Notes under the pieces: model-generated
Told to the model about the DNA's origin: nothing
Database searches by the model: none
What the model saw: only the letters and a program-made list of their open reading frames with translations
Assembly (NCBI RefSeq): GCF_000210295.1
Contig: NC_026736.1
Span: 1,266,022 to 1,330,021, forward strand
DNA length: 64,000 bases
Direction: 5' to 3'
Source of the DNA: Trypanosoma brucei gambiense DAL972
Lineage: Eukaryota; Euglenozoa; Kinetoplastea; Trypanosomatida; Trypanosomatidae
Shown: positions 19,505 through 28,564 of the stretch, piece by piece
Layout: each line of letters opens with the position of its first letter
How positions within the stretch are numbered: position 1 is the stretch's first letter
Position numbers and translations under genes: made by a program

Positions 19505-21742
19505 ATGGCGCACTATGATGAGTGGCTCATGTCAGTTGACGGGCTCGATTTCCACGACGAGGATGACAGCTATTTTAATGAAACTTATGCAACGGAGGAT
19601 GAGCCTTCTCTCCGGACGGGTAGTGTCTCTTCTCTAGACCAGTTTGATGTGGTGCTGTGCCTCGTCGACTTTCAACAACGCATGTTCCAAGGTGTTGTTG
19701 CGCATGATTGCAAGAACCCATTTGCCGGTGGAGCAGAACAGGTATACGACGATATCGCCGAGGTGAAAGTGAAAGAAACCCCCACAGTGTTCGAAAAGGC
19801 AATCTGCTGCGTTCAGCAACTGTACAAGGACAAGGGGATATCTGACAGCAACGATATGGTTGCGTTGGTGCTGTACAATACAAGGGAATGCACACATCCT
19901 GATTACCCTGGTGTATACGTCTTTCATACTTTTTGCTCAGCGGAAATACAATCTGTACTGGATTTGGAGGAACTTGTAGCTGCGGGGAGGGTACCGTCAG
20001 CGGGATATGAAAATATTGTGACGAAGATTGGCCATTCAACTGAAGCCAAATCTCATCTCGGGGATGCGCTGCGGGCAGCCCGGCATTTGTTTTCCCAGCT
20101 GCCTTCCGAGGTCAAACATCGTCGAATTTTTCTCTTCACAAACGACGTGAACCCACATCGCGGTGACGAGGAGCTTTTGCAGAAATGTGCTATCCAAATC
20201 GAGAGCTTGTCCTCTGGGGGAGTGGGCTTGGTGTGCTATGATATGAGCCCCACTGCCCTTCCGTCACCTGCGGCTTCAACGCAATCGGGAGAAGCGGCTG
20301 CAATGAGTGAGCGTTGGGCAACACAGTTCGGCGGTGTGGACGAGTTTTGGAGTGCTCTTACGGGTGCGGTACCGAAGGCAACAAACAGTTCACGGGTTGG
20401 CACTATTGATATTGTTCACCTGAATAGCGACGATAGCGTTATGCTGGGAGCGCTCTCAACGGCAGTCCGCTGGCGCACACACCCACGGGGAGCCTCTCAA
20501 ACGACAACACTAACTATTGGTGTAGGCGCAAAGGGCTCGGCACTACCAAGACTGACAGTGGGTATGTATTTCCCGATGACAAATGCGCAGCGCCGATTAT
20601 CGAAGTGGTTGGATGGACGCGCAGGTGAAATGGTAATGCTTCGGCAGCGTGCGGTGGGAGTGGGGGCCCCTATTTTGCTGCCTTGCCACGCGGGGAAGAG
20701 TGGTGCGCCACCTGCACATATCAGTACGGGGCAGTTGGGCAAGTCACGTCCAAGCACGGGACCGGGGACGTGCCCAAACGTTCCTCTAAGTTGTAAAAAG
20801 CATATCGCCGAGGTCGTTGGGGCGGGATTAACTCTCGGCTTTTCCATCATATGCTTCAAAAACGCTGATGACGTTCTGCACCCTCAGTACGTCCTGGGGA
20901 AGTCGTGCGTCCTCCACCCAGATCCGCAAGACGGTAGCGATGGCTCGCTTCGACTTTTCATTCGGTTGGCTCGAGCGCTGAAGGAGCAGCGGAAGGTTGC
21001 GATGGCGCAGCACATTACGCGTTACGCCACTCCTCCTCGTCTTGTCGCACTTGTGCCGCCCGGGCTCAACGGTGATCATGTGGACACGGCTAGTTTCCCT
21101 GTGATGCACGGTCTTGGTTTGTACGTCGTGCCTCTCTCGTATGCTGACGACGTTCGTACCACCCCTCGATCCCCTCTCTTCGGCGATGCAACGAAACCTA
21201 TGGAACGTGATATTGCTCTTGCACAGCGACTGCTGGCCACGCTGCCGTCTAAGTACAATGTGAACGTAGTTCCCAACCCTGCTTTGGAGCTACGCTATAA
21301 AGCTATTGAGAGTATTGTGCAACAGACACAGCAGCAGAGTGGGTTGTCAAAGGAAATTCCAGGGGTAGCTCCGTTCTCGCAACTGTCAAAGGCAGTTGAT
21401 CGGACGTGGGGTGATCGTGGGGCTATGGCAAAATACGGCTCTGTGTTTGATGAGTTTAAGGCGGTATTGCTCCCTTCGTACAACCGAGACGAAACGTGTG
21501 GTCCTAAGACGAAAGCGGCGCGGAATGTGAAGGCGCGAGCAGAGTTGGCTGACGAGGACATCAAAGGTGTTGAAAGAATAATATCTGCCGTGGAGTCGGC
21601 GTTTCGGTTCCAGTCTATGGGGATGCTGACTGAACCGCAGTTGAAGGAGTATTTGCGCGTGATGGAGGGCGGTGCCTTTGGAGTCCGGAGAAATCCGGAT
21701 ATCATTCAAGCTGTGATATCTCAATTGCAAGGCGACATTTAG
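19505..21742 (+). CDS. KU70: Ku70, DNA double-strand-end binding subunit
   Basis: 745 residues. An upstream GTG at 19487 is in frame, but the first ATG after the acceptor is 19505 (MAHYDEWL), which I use. The N-terminal alpha/beta domain begins with FDVVLCLVDFQQRMFQ (near 46) and has MVALVLYNTRECTHPDYPGV (near 120), the Ku70 pattern. The Ku core barrel covers about 290-480; LTLGFSIICF and TRYATPPRLVALVPP are typical. The C-terminal arm contains LGLYVVPLSYADDVR and YNVNVVPNPALELRY, both strong Ku70 signatures. The last 50 residues might be a degenerate SAP-like helix pair. With Ku80 it forms the ring that binds DNA ends. In trypanosomes Ku is known for telomere maintenance, while canonical end joining with ligase IV appears absent. 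Nuclear. Confidence 0.93.
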   Translation: MAHYDEWLMSVDGLDFHDEDDSYFNETYATEDEPSLRTGSVSSLDQFDVVLCLVDFQQRMFQGVVAHDCKNPFAGGAEQVYDDIAEVKVKETPTVFEKAICCVQQLYKDKGISDSNDMVALVLYNTRECTHPDYPGVYVFHTFCSAEIQSVLDLEELVAAGRVPSAGYENIVTKIGHSTEAKSHLGDALRAARHLFSQLPSEVKHRRIFLFTNDVNPHRGDEELLQKCAIQIESLSSGGVGLVCYDMSPTALPSPAASTQSGEAAAMSERWATQFGGVDEFWSALTGAVPKATNSSRVGTIDIVHLNSDDSVMLGALSTAVRWRTHPRGASQTTTLTIGVGAKGSALPRLTVGMYFPMTNAQRRLSKWLDGRAGEMVMLRQRAVGVGAPILLPCHAGKSGAPPAHISTGQLGKSRPSTGPGTCPNVPLSCKKHIAEVVGAGLTLGFSIICFKNADDVLHPQYVLGKSCVLHPDPQDGSDGSLRLFIRLARALKEQRKVAMAQHITRYATPPRLVALVPPGLNGDHVDTASFPVMHGLGLYVVPLSYADDVRTTPRSPLFGDATKPMERDIALAQRLLATLPSKYNVNVVPNPALELRYKAIESIVQQTQQQSGLSKEIPGVAPFSQLSKAVDRTWGDRGAMAKYGSVFDEFKAVLLPSYNRDETCGPKTKAARNVKARAELADEDIKGVERIISAVESAFRFQSMGMLTEPQLKEYLRVMEGGAFGVRRNPDIIQAVISQLQGDI

Positions 21743-22321
21743 GTGTGGTGGGGCTTCACCTTTTTTCTCGTTTGCCTATATTTTCGCTTTGGTTTCCTCC
21801 TCGGTTGCGCTCTTCCGCCGTCGCTCGGCGGGGAGGGGGGCGTATATAACCATTGCGAGTGCGCGTTGGCAACGGGGTTGGAGGTCTCTTTATGACACTG
21901 TGCGGGGATTCTTCGCTGAGGAAGATACCAAAGAGATAAGAAGGAAAACAAAACAAATACGAGTTAAACATTGTACTAACAATGTGCAGTTCTGATGTTG
22001 CATGTGTCCATTCCATGGACTCACTACGACATTACCCCTTCTTCCTTTCTCCCTTTTTACCAGAATATTTAAGGGATTATTATTAAGGCTTGTGCTGTTT
22101 GGCTCGGTTGAGGGTGCAGTGTCAGTGCGACGTTTGCCGCCACCTCTTGTTTTATGTGCAGGAGCGCCAGCGAAAGGAGAGTGGTAGTTGGTGTCAAGTG
22201 ACGGCACAAAGGAAATAAAGTAGAGAATCCCACTGCAAGGGGGTTGTTGCGGATATACATAAAAATAACTAAGGTAGCATTTATTTTCCACGGCAAGGTT
22301 TCTGTTACATTAGGTAAAGCA
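21743..22321. other. Intergenic region with two possible splice acceptors and a short uORF
   Basis: No gene seen. Candidate acceptors are AG at 22062-22063, after a strong T/C tract (22033-22061), and AG at 22160-22161. If the first is used, the leader holds a 15-codon upstream frame starting at 22154; the second acceptor would remove its ATG. Confidence 0.5.
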
Positions 22322-24016
22322 ATGACACAACCTGCCCACCTTCCACCTCGCCCGAGTCACACGTTTAGCATGCGTACAGTTGAGAAGTTACACCAGCGTT
22401 TTCTTGGGAGAAGCGGTACAACTACACCAGCGCAAAATATGTCGAACATTGTTGAGGCCATGCGCCAAAACCTTTTGCGCATCGAAGGTGTTCTTAGTTA
22501 TCGCTTGGATCACCCCAGCACGGCACTGACCGACACGAGCGAGCACCACCCTCCAATGTCGGCATTTGAGCGCATTCGCGTTGGTCATATTCTAGCAGAT
22601 ATTGTGCTCGACCTTTTCACTATCTCAACTTCCAGCAGCAACGCGACGTATGACGCCTTGGTTGGGAATAAAGGTGCTTTCGCCGGCTCGATGAGTCAAA
22701 GCTGCGGGGTTGCTTCACTTCCCTGCGGTGGCCTGCCCCTGATGCAACGGACACGGCCAGGAGTTTGGACGCCGGAGGGTTTGGATGGGGTTGAGGGACG
22801 TTTGACGCCTCCTGAGGGTGTGAACGCAAGTCTGATTCCTCTACATACGAAGGCAGAAGTGGGTCATCAGTCGTCTTATCAACCCTTTGTGGATGGGTTG
22901 AAGAAAGGGGGAGGAGATGAGGTGCTCACAACGCTTTTGCAGACCCAACAAAACCATCAGCAGAAACGTGGGCTACAGGATGGTGTGGAGAGCGATGGCT
23001 GTAGTACTGTCTTTTCTCATTCTGGTCAGAGGTCGACCATGAACACCCCACAGCACCATCAACGCGCCATAAAGGACACGTCTGCTGGTCATGAGGGTCC
23101 ACCGGCTGGTTATCACCGGCACAGCGCACACGTGCCCGTCTCCGGGACAGAGAACCAAATGAACCTTAATCCTTCAAGAAGGATGCGACCGCATGAGTCT
23201 CCTCTATGTGTGGCAGGGTGCCAAGGAGCTTTAACTCACAATGAATCACCGATATCACCTACTTCAATGCGCTTCAAGTCAGTACAGTCACTCCATTCCG
23301 GTGGGGACAGCACGACGGGGCAATCACAGCACGCTGCCAATCCTAAGAAATACTATGAAATTGATTTCCAGAGATTAAATGACTTCCAGCGCTGCCTCCG
23401 TGTTATTCAGCGACTATCATTAACTGATGACGCATTTGAAAAATTCGGCTTACGGTACGCTATCCCTGGGATACGGGAACTGCACCCCGACGAGGTTCAC
23501 TCAGCGAAGATTCGTATGGACCGGCATAATGATTGCTTGATTGATTCGTTTAATCCTTCGGAGTCCCAAGAATCTGCTCAGAAAAGTGATACGCCACAGG
23601 AACAATTTCTAGCTCACAAGAGGTTGCAAGCGCACGTATCCCCTTGTCTTTCCAAAGATGGTAATAACGTGATTCTACACACTGTGGCTGATGTTCCGGT
23701 TACAGACCACGATACGCCCTTTGACATTCAACAATCCCCTTCCAAGTCACCACTTGCAACACAGAGATCGGAAAAACAGCTGTGCAACAACCCTACTAGA
23801 GAACCCCCAACGCCCTCAGCCCCATGTGACAAACAATGCCTGCCATTATTCCATGGGGGGAGAGATATCATTGTACAAAAAAAGGATATGAATATTTTCA
23901 TTGCAATGGTGGATGCAACATTGAGGCAGGTAGATCAAGATATTGTTGGACGACTTCATATTGCTAGTGCGGACTTTGGATCGAGCAGTGGTGAGGATGA
24001 GGTGGCGTACATGTGA
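22322..24016 (+). CDS. Hypothetical protein, low complexity centre
   Basis: 564 residues from ATG 22322 (MTQPAHLPPRPSHTF); the in-frame TTG at 22244 is not used. The N-terminal 120 residues contain two likely helices (VEKLHQRFLGRS, MSNIVEAMRQNLLRIEGVL) and FERIRVGHILADIVLDLF. The middle (120-350) is Gln/His/Ser/Pro/Gly-rich and disordered. A second ordered segment near 345-410 contains KYYEIDFQRLNDFQRCLRV and FEKFGLRYAIPGIRELHP. The C-terminal helix IFIAMVDATLRQVDQDIV is followed by an acidic end, EDEVAYM. The bases encoding the last residues and the stop are duplicated about 1.8 kb downstream as part of the RPL4 repeat unit. No function recognised. Confidence 0.8.
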   Translation: MTQPAHLPPRPSHTFSMRTVEKLHQRFLGRSGTTTPAQNMSNIVEAMRQNLLRIEGVLSYRLDHPSTALTDTSEHHPPMSAFERIRVGHILADIVLDLFTISTSSSNATYDALVGNKGAFAGSMSQSCGVASLPCGGLPLMQRTRPGVWTPEGLDGVEGRLTPPEGVNASLIPLHTKAEVGHQSSYQPFVDGLKKGGGDEVLTTLLQTQQNHQQKRGLQDGVESDGCSTVFSHSGQRSTMNTPQHHQRAIKDTSAGHEGPPAGYHRHSAHVPVSGTENQMNLNPSRRMRPHESPLCVAGCQGALTHNESPISPTSMRFKSVQSLHSGGDSTTGQSQHAANPKKYYEIDFQRLNDFQRCLRVIQRLSLTDDAFEKFGLRYAIPGIRELHPDEVHSAKIRMDRHNDCLIDSFNPSESQESAQKSDTPQEQFLAHKRLQAHVSPCLSKDGNNVILHTVADVPVTDHDTPFDIQQSPSKSPLATQRSEKQLCNNPTREPPTPSAPCDKQCLPLFHGGRDIIVQKKDMNIFIAMVDATLRQVDQDIVGRLHIASADFGSSSGEDEVAYM

Positions 24017-24258
24017 TGGGGGTACCACTTGAGTTCCAACGTGACGGCCGGTGCATGTAACCGCATTGTCACCGACTACAATTTGTGGTGTATGGAGGCT
24101 TCGTTCACCGTAGTGAGTTTTGTTATTTGTCTGACTTTTTAACTCTCCTGTTTGTTTTGTTTGTTTGTTTGTTCACATCCAGTACGTGTTTACAATTTCC
24201 CCCTATTTTTCGCTGAACAACGACTGTAGGTCTTTCCTCTCGCTTTACAAGGCATTCG

Positions 24259-25383
24259 ATGACTGCGCGCCCATCTGTGAGTGTGTACTCTGCGTCGGAG
24301 GATAAAGTGGTTGGCACCTGTTCGCTACCCGCTGTGTTCACTGCGCCCATCCGTCATGATGTTGTGCAGTTTGTGCACACGAACATGGCAAAGAACTCCC
24401 GCCAACCTTATGCGGTGAACCGTCTTTCCGGCATGAAGCACTCCGCGGAGTCTTGGGGTACTGGCCGCGCTGTCGCCCGTATTCCCGTATTCACGGTGGT
24501 GGTACGAGCATGTCGGGTGCTGGTGCATTCGGTAACATGTGCCGGGGTGGTCGTATGTTCGCACCCACAAAGATCTTCCCGCCGCTGGCACCGTAAGATT
24601 AATCTGCACCAGAAACGTTTCGCTGTGGTGTCCGCCCTCGCCGCCTCGTCACTGCCAGCACTTGTAATGTCACGAGGACACAAGATCGAGAATGTCGCTG
24701 AGGTGCCGCTCGTGGTGGAAGATGGTGTACGAGCCTATGAAAAGACTAAAGAGGCAATGACATTCCTTAAGACTGTTGGTGCCATCGACGACGTGAACCG
24801 TGTGAATGACTCCCGTCAGATACGTGCTGGCCGTGGTAAGATGCGTAACCGTCGCTACGTTGCGCGACGGGGCCCGATGCTGGTGATGCCAGACAACAAG
24901 GGCACACGTGCCTTCCGCAACATCTTTGGGCTCGACCTTGCGAATGTAAACTCATTGAACCTTCTGCACCTTGCACCTGGTGGTCACGTCGGGCGCTTCA
25001 TCATCTGGACGAAGAGTGCATTCGAGAAGCTGGACAAAATCTTCGGTACCTTCACAGAACCCTCCACCGTTAAGTCGGGCTTCATGTTGCCCGCACCGAT
25101 GTTGACGAGTACTGATGTGACGCGCATCATGCAGTCCGAAGAGGTGCGTCGCGTTCTGAAACCCAAGAAACTGCAACCCAAGAGGCCAAGCCGCTATAGG
25201 CAGCCAACGAATGGTATTCGCAACCGTCGCCTGCGCCTGCGTTTGAACCCGTTCCAGAAGAAGGAGAAGGCAATGGCTAAGGGCATGCAGAACAAGAAGA
25301 ACCGTGAGGCTCGCCACGCCGCCAAGGTCGTTCGGTTGGCGAAAGCGAGGAAAAATGTCGCGAAAGCACTCAAGAAGAAGTAA
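24259..25383 (+). CDS. RPL4: 60S ribosomal protein L4 (uL4), copy A, internal out-of-frame segment
   Basis: 374 residues; ATG 24259 follows an acceptor AG at 24228-24229 or 24250-24251. uL4 is a large-subunit protein whose long internal loop lines the nascent peptide exit tunnel. The flanks are normal uL4 ([37 protein letters not shown]), and the C-terminal tail is Lys/Arg-rich. Compared with copy B, one C is missing near 24484 and one C is added near 24578-24580. Residues about 76-107 are therefore read in another frame, and the conserved [13 protein letters not shown]...[11 protein letters not shown] loop is replaced by an unrelated stretch. Because the second indel restores the frame, the ORF looks full length. 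This is either a sequence error or a copy with an altered tunnel loop; an error is more likely. The 3' flank has a strong hairpin (25471-25503). Confidence 0.88.
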   Translation: MTARPSVSVYSASEDKVVGTCSLPAVFTAPIRHDVVQFVHTNMAKNSRQPYAVNRLSGMKHSAESWGTGRAVARIPVFTVVVRACRVLVHSVTCAGVVVCSHPQRSSRRWHRKINLHQKRFAVVSALAASSLPALVMSRGHKIENVAEVPLVVEDGVRAYEKTKEAMTFLKTVGAIDDVNRVNDSRQIRAGRGKMRNRRYVARRGPMLVMPDNKGTRAFRNIFGLDLANVNSLNLLHLAPGGHVGRFIIWTKSAFEKLDKIFGTFTEPSTVKSGFMLPAPMLTSTDVTRIMQSEEVRRVLKPKKLQPKRPSRYRQPTNGIRNRRLRLRLNPFQKKEKAMAKGMQNKKNREARHAAKVVRLAKARKNVAKALKKK

Positions 25384-26094
25384 GCGTTAAGAGAGGAGAA
25401 AACCAATAATGCCCATTATGTGGTGAAGGAATAATTTTATTTTACTTTATTTTTCTTTTCATAAATCATTGTGAACCCTGGGTAGTGACTACCCTGGGCT
25501 CACCACTGCATCCCGTTTTTTTTGTACGTATATTCGTTGCTCTTTTTCTCTCTGTCTTCATCTATTCTGTTATGATGTTACTATTCTTTTCCTTTGACAT
25601 TATTTCTTTTTAATTATTTTAGGAACGTTCATCGAAGTGTCTAGTGATGCCAGCAGTTGTTTATTTTAGTGGTTGAACAACTAGTGAGATAAGTAATCTT
25701 CTCTACTGAGATTCACCTTTTTTTTTTGCTACTAGTCTCTGTTTTTAATGGCGGACCACCGCTTGATTTTCGTGGCGACGGAAATTGTATTTGTTAAAAG
25801 GAGCTATGTAACTGGTGTAGGGAATTGTGAAGATGAGGTGGCGTACATGTGATGGGGGTACCACTTGAGTTCCAACGTGACGGCCGGTGCATGTAACCGC
25901 ATTGTCACCGACTACAATTTGTGGTGTATGGAGGCTTCGTTCACCGTAGTGAGTTTTGTTATTTGTCTGACTTTTTAACTCTCCTGTTTGTTTTGTTTGT
26001 TTGTTTGTTCACATCCAGTACGTGTTTACAATTTCCCCCTATTTTTCGCTGAACAACGACTGTAGGTCTTTCCTCTCGCTTTACAAGGCATTCG
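25384..26094. other. Region between the RPL4 copies: 3' flank, 221-bp spacer, duplicated leader
   Basis: 25384-25610 is the shared 3' flank with a hairpin. 25611-25831 (221 bases) is unique spacer, absent after copy B. 25832 on is the second unit, starting with the copied final codons and stop of the 22322 gene. The acceptor tract (GTTT)n and its CCAG recur at 25985-26018. No extra gene is seen. Confidence 0.75.
25471..25503 (+). repeat. Hairpin in RPL4 copy A 3' flank
   Basis: Imperfect inverted repeat: GTGA, CCC, GGGTAG, loop TGA, then CTACCC, GGG, TCAC, with two single mismatches. That gives 13 base pairs around a three-base loop. It lies 88 bases after the stop codon and is conserved in unit B. 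Confidence 0.8.
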
Positions 26095-27081
26095 ATGACT
26101 GCGCGCCCATCTGTGAGTGTGTACTCTGCGTCGGAGGATAAAGTGGTTGGCACCTGTTCGCTACCCGCTGTGTTCACTGCGCCCATCCGTCATGATGTTG
26201 TGCAGTTTGTGCACACGAACATGGCAAAGAACTCCCGCCAACCTTATGCGGTGAACCGTCTTTCCGGCATGAAGCACTCCGCGGAGTCTTGGGGTACTGG
26301 CCGCGCTGTCGCCCGTATTCCCCGTATTCACGGTGGTGGTACGAGCATGTCGGGTGCTGGTGCATTCGGTAACATGTGCCGGGGTGGTCGTATGTTCGCA
26401 CCCACAAAGATCTTCCGCCGCTGGCACCGTAAGATTAATCTGCACCAGAAACGTTTCGCTGTGGTGTCCGCCCTCGCCGCCTCGTCACTGCCAGCACTTG
26501 TAATGTCACGAGGACACAAGATCGAGAATGTCGCTGAGGTGCCGCTCGTGGTGGAAGATGGTGTACGAGCCTATGAAAAGACTAAAGAGGCAATGACATT
26601 CCTTAAGACTGTTGGTGCCATCGACGACGTGAACCGTGTGAATGACTCCCGTCAGATACGTGCTGGCCGTGGTAAGATGCGTAACCGTCGCTACGTTGCG
26701 CGACGGGGCCCGATGCTGGTGATGCCAGACAACAAGGGCACACGTGCCTTCCGCAACATCTTTGGGCTCGACCTTGCGAATGTAAACTCATTGAACCTTC
26801 TGCACCTTGCACCTGGTGGTCACGTCGGGCGCTTCATCATCTGGACGAAGAGTGCATTCGAGAAGCTGGACAAAATCTTCGGTACCTTCACAGAACCCTC
26901 CACCGTTAAGTCGGGCTTCATGTTGCCCGCACCGATGTTGACGAGTACTGATGTGACGCGCATCATGCAGTCCGAAGAGGTGCGTCGCATTCTGAAACCC
27001 AAGAAACTGCACCCAAGAGGCCAAGCCGCTATAGGCAGCCAACGAATGGTATTCGCAACCGTCGCCTGCGCCTGCGTTTGA
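26095..27081 (+). CDS. RPL4: 60S ribosomal protein L4 (uL4), copy B, C-terminal frameshift
   Basis: 328 residues as it stands; the homologous coding sequence continues to the TAA at 27216-27218. This copy carries the correct tunnel loop ([28 protein letters not shown]) that copy A lacks. One A is missing near 27011 (CTGCACCCAAG here, CTGCAACCCAAG in copy A). The frame changes after about residue 305 and stops early, which removes the basic Lys/Arg-rich tail of about 65 residues that uL4 uses to reach other parts of the subunit. So neither copy reads as an intact uL4 in this sequence. A sequencing or assembly slip in a nearly identical repeat is the simplest explanation. The leader is identical to that of copy A, so both would be expressed alike. 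Confidence 0.85.
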   Translation: MTARPSVSVYSASEDKVVGTCSLPAVFTAPIRHDVVQFVHTNMAKNSRQPYAVNRLSGMKHSAESWGTGRAVARIPRIHGGGTSMSGAGAFGNMCRGGRMFAPTKIFRRWHRKINLHQKRFAVVSALAASSLPALVMSRGHKIENVAEVPLVVEDGVRAYEKTKEAMTFLKTVGAIDDVNRVNDSRQIRAGRGKMRNRRYVARRGPMLVMPDNKGTRAFRNIFGLDLANVNSLNLLHLAPGGHVGRFIIWTKSAFEKLDKIFGTFTEPSTVKSGFMLPAPMLTSTDVTRIMQSEEVRRILKPKKLHPRGQAAIGSQRMVFATVACACV

Positions 27082-27305
27082 ACCCGTTCCAGAAGAAGGA
27101 GAAGGCAATGGCTAAGGGCATGCAGAACAAGAAGAACCGTGAGGCTCGCCACGCCGCCAAGGTCGTTCGGTTGGCGAAAGCGAGGAAAAATGTCGCGAAA
27201 GCACTCAAGAAGAAGTAAGCGTTAAGAGAGGAGAAAACCAATAATGCCCATTATGTGGTGAAGGAATAATTTTATTTTACTTTATTTTTCTTTTCATAAA
27301 TCATT

Positions 27306-27338
27306 GTGAACCCTGGGTAGTGACTACCCTGGGCTCAC
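27306..27338 (+). repeat. Hairpin in RPL4 copy B 3' flank
   Basis: Same 33-base inverted repeat as at 25471-25503, with no changes. Confidence 0.8.
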
Positions 27339-27462
27339 CACTGCATCCCGTTTTTTTTGTACGTATATTCGTTGCTCTTTTTCTCTCTGTCTTCATCTAT
27401 TCTGTTATGATGTTACTATTCTTTTCCTTTGACTTTATTTCTTTTGTATTTTGTTTCCTGGT

Positions 27463-27481
27463 TCCTGTATTTTTATTCTAG
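27463..27481 (+). promoter_or_regulatory. Predicted trans-splice acceptor
   Basis: CTGTATTTTTATTCTAG ends at 27481, 39 bases before the ATG at 27521. Confidence 0.6.
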
Positions 27482-27520
27482 GTTTGTTGGAAAGGTATTA
27501 TCTGGTATTTGCAATAAAAA

Positions 27521-28564
27521 ATGAGCGACTTCCCCAAACTGATGCGCTTGAGAGTGGATGATGAGAACATGGAGAAGATTCATTCCGTAGCGCGTAAAGG
27601 CCAAACAGATGAAGTGAAACGTTTTGTAGAACAAGGCATTGATCCTTCCATCCAAAATAAGTTTGGTTGCACTGCCTTACATCTTGCGTGTAAGTTTGGT
27701 CAAGTTGAGACTGCGAAGTATTTATCAACCTTATGTGATTCTCATATATCATGGCACGGCCAGAAGCCACTTCACCTCGCGGTGCTTTCCAAAAAGGAGG
27801 ATCTTGTGGAAGCCCTCGTTGCAGGGGCACGGGATCGCGGTCGTAATGTGGAGGCCATGTTAAACGAACATGATGAATTTCAGGTAACGGAAATCGGGGA
27901 ACATGATATCCACTCGGATGGGCAAACGGCGTTACACTGGTGTGTGGCCCTCGGAAGTGAGTATTTGCCCATGTTAAAGTTATTACTGAAGCTGGGTGCC
28001 TCACCGACCGCCAAAAGCAAGGAAAGTATGACGAGCCTAATGTATGCGATCATCACTAAGAATGAGGAGGCAATGGAATGTATGTTAGATGGGGTTAAAA
28101 GTGGACAACTCCGACTGGATTACCAAGACAAAGATGGGAGGACGCATTTGCATCACGCCATCTTGAGCAACCGTGAGGACTATGCCATGCGCTTTATTGA
28201 GTTGGGCCACGGTTTAGATCAGGAAGATGATAACCACGAGCCACCGCTGTTTCATGCACTCCGCGCTGCGATGCCTAAACTGCTGGCGTATCTGTTGGAG
28301 AACGTGGACACGTTTTCCGTTCAGCAAGCTCCCTTTCATAACGGCTCCACTGTCATGCCCGAGCGCATTCAATGGTTGCCTTTTGCAACTAATGAGCAGG
28401 AGCAGAATGAGTGCATAGCGTTGTTTCAAAAGCGTCTATCTGAAGTCTGCGCACCACAAGAAGCTGTTGTGAAGAAAAAGAAGGCCAATATCAAGAAGAT
28501 GCACTTGGCGCCGTCTGCGCCTGTGCGCAAGCGCAGTGTCGGACGCCCTAAAGCCTCCAAATAG
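27521..28564 (+). CDS. Ankyrin-repeat protein with basic C-terminal tail
   Basis: 347 residues. Ankyrin repeats cover about 10-265: the helix-turn signatures GCTALHLACKFGQVETAKYL (near 50), QKPLHLAVLSKKEDLVEALV (near 85), GQTALHWCVALGSEYLPMLK (near 138), MTSLMYAIITKNEEAMECM (near 170), GRTHLHHAILSNREDYAMRF (near 206) and EPPLFHALRAAMPKLLAYLL (near 240). Between the second and third is a short insertion. The last 40 residues are very basic (KKKKANIKK) and end in KRSVGRPKASK, which has a GRP core like an AT-hook and would also serve as a nuclear localisation signal. Ankyrin stacks bind protein partners; the partner is unknown. Start ATG follows the acceptor at 27481 directly. Confidence 0.9.
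   Translation: MSDFPKLMRLRVDDENMEKIHSVARKGQTDEVKRFVEQGIDPSIQNKFGCTALHLACKFGQVETAKYLSTLCDSHISWHGQKPLHLAVLSKKEDLVEALVAGARDRGRNVEAMLNEHDEFQVTEIGEHDIHSDGQTALHWCVALGSEYLPMLKLLLKLGASPTAKSKESMTSLMYAIITKNEEAMECMLDGVKSGQLRLDYQDKDGRTHLHHAILSNREDYAMRFIELGHGLDQEDDNHEPPLFHALRAAMPKLLAYLLENVDTFSVQQAPFHNGSTVMPERIQWLPFATNEQEQNECIALFQKRLSEVCAPQEAVVKKKKANIKKMHLAPSAPVRKRSVGRPKASK

Larger units (their letters stand above)
23996..25610 (+). repeat. RPL4 tandem duplication, unit A
   Basis: About 1615 bases nearly identical to 25832-27446. The unit starts within the last codons of the upstream gene and runs through the RPL4 leader, coding region and most of the 3' flank. Differences are a few single-base indels and substitutions. 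Offset between units is 1836 bases before the indels. Confidence 0.92.
25832..27446 (+). repeat. RPL4 tandem duplication, unit B
   Basis: Second copy of 23996-25610. It begins GATGAGGTGGCGTACATG, the end of the upstream gene, and diverges from unit A after TATTTCTTTT near 27446. Confidence 0.92.
27219..27520. other. RPL4 copy B 3' flank and leader of ankyrin gene
   Basis: Contains the second hairpin (27306-27338). The T-rich stretch after the repeat boundary leads to AG at 27480-27481 (TTTTTATTCTAG), the likely acceptor for the gene at 27521. Confidence 0.65.

Noticed and set aside
25611..25831. RPL4 spacer as a retroelement remnant (ingi/RIME/SIDER)
   Set aside because: I see no poly(A) end, target-site duplication or recognisable element sequence; left as unknown filler.
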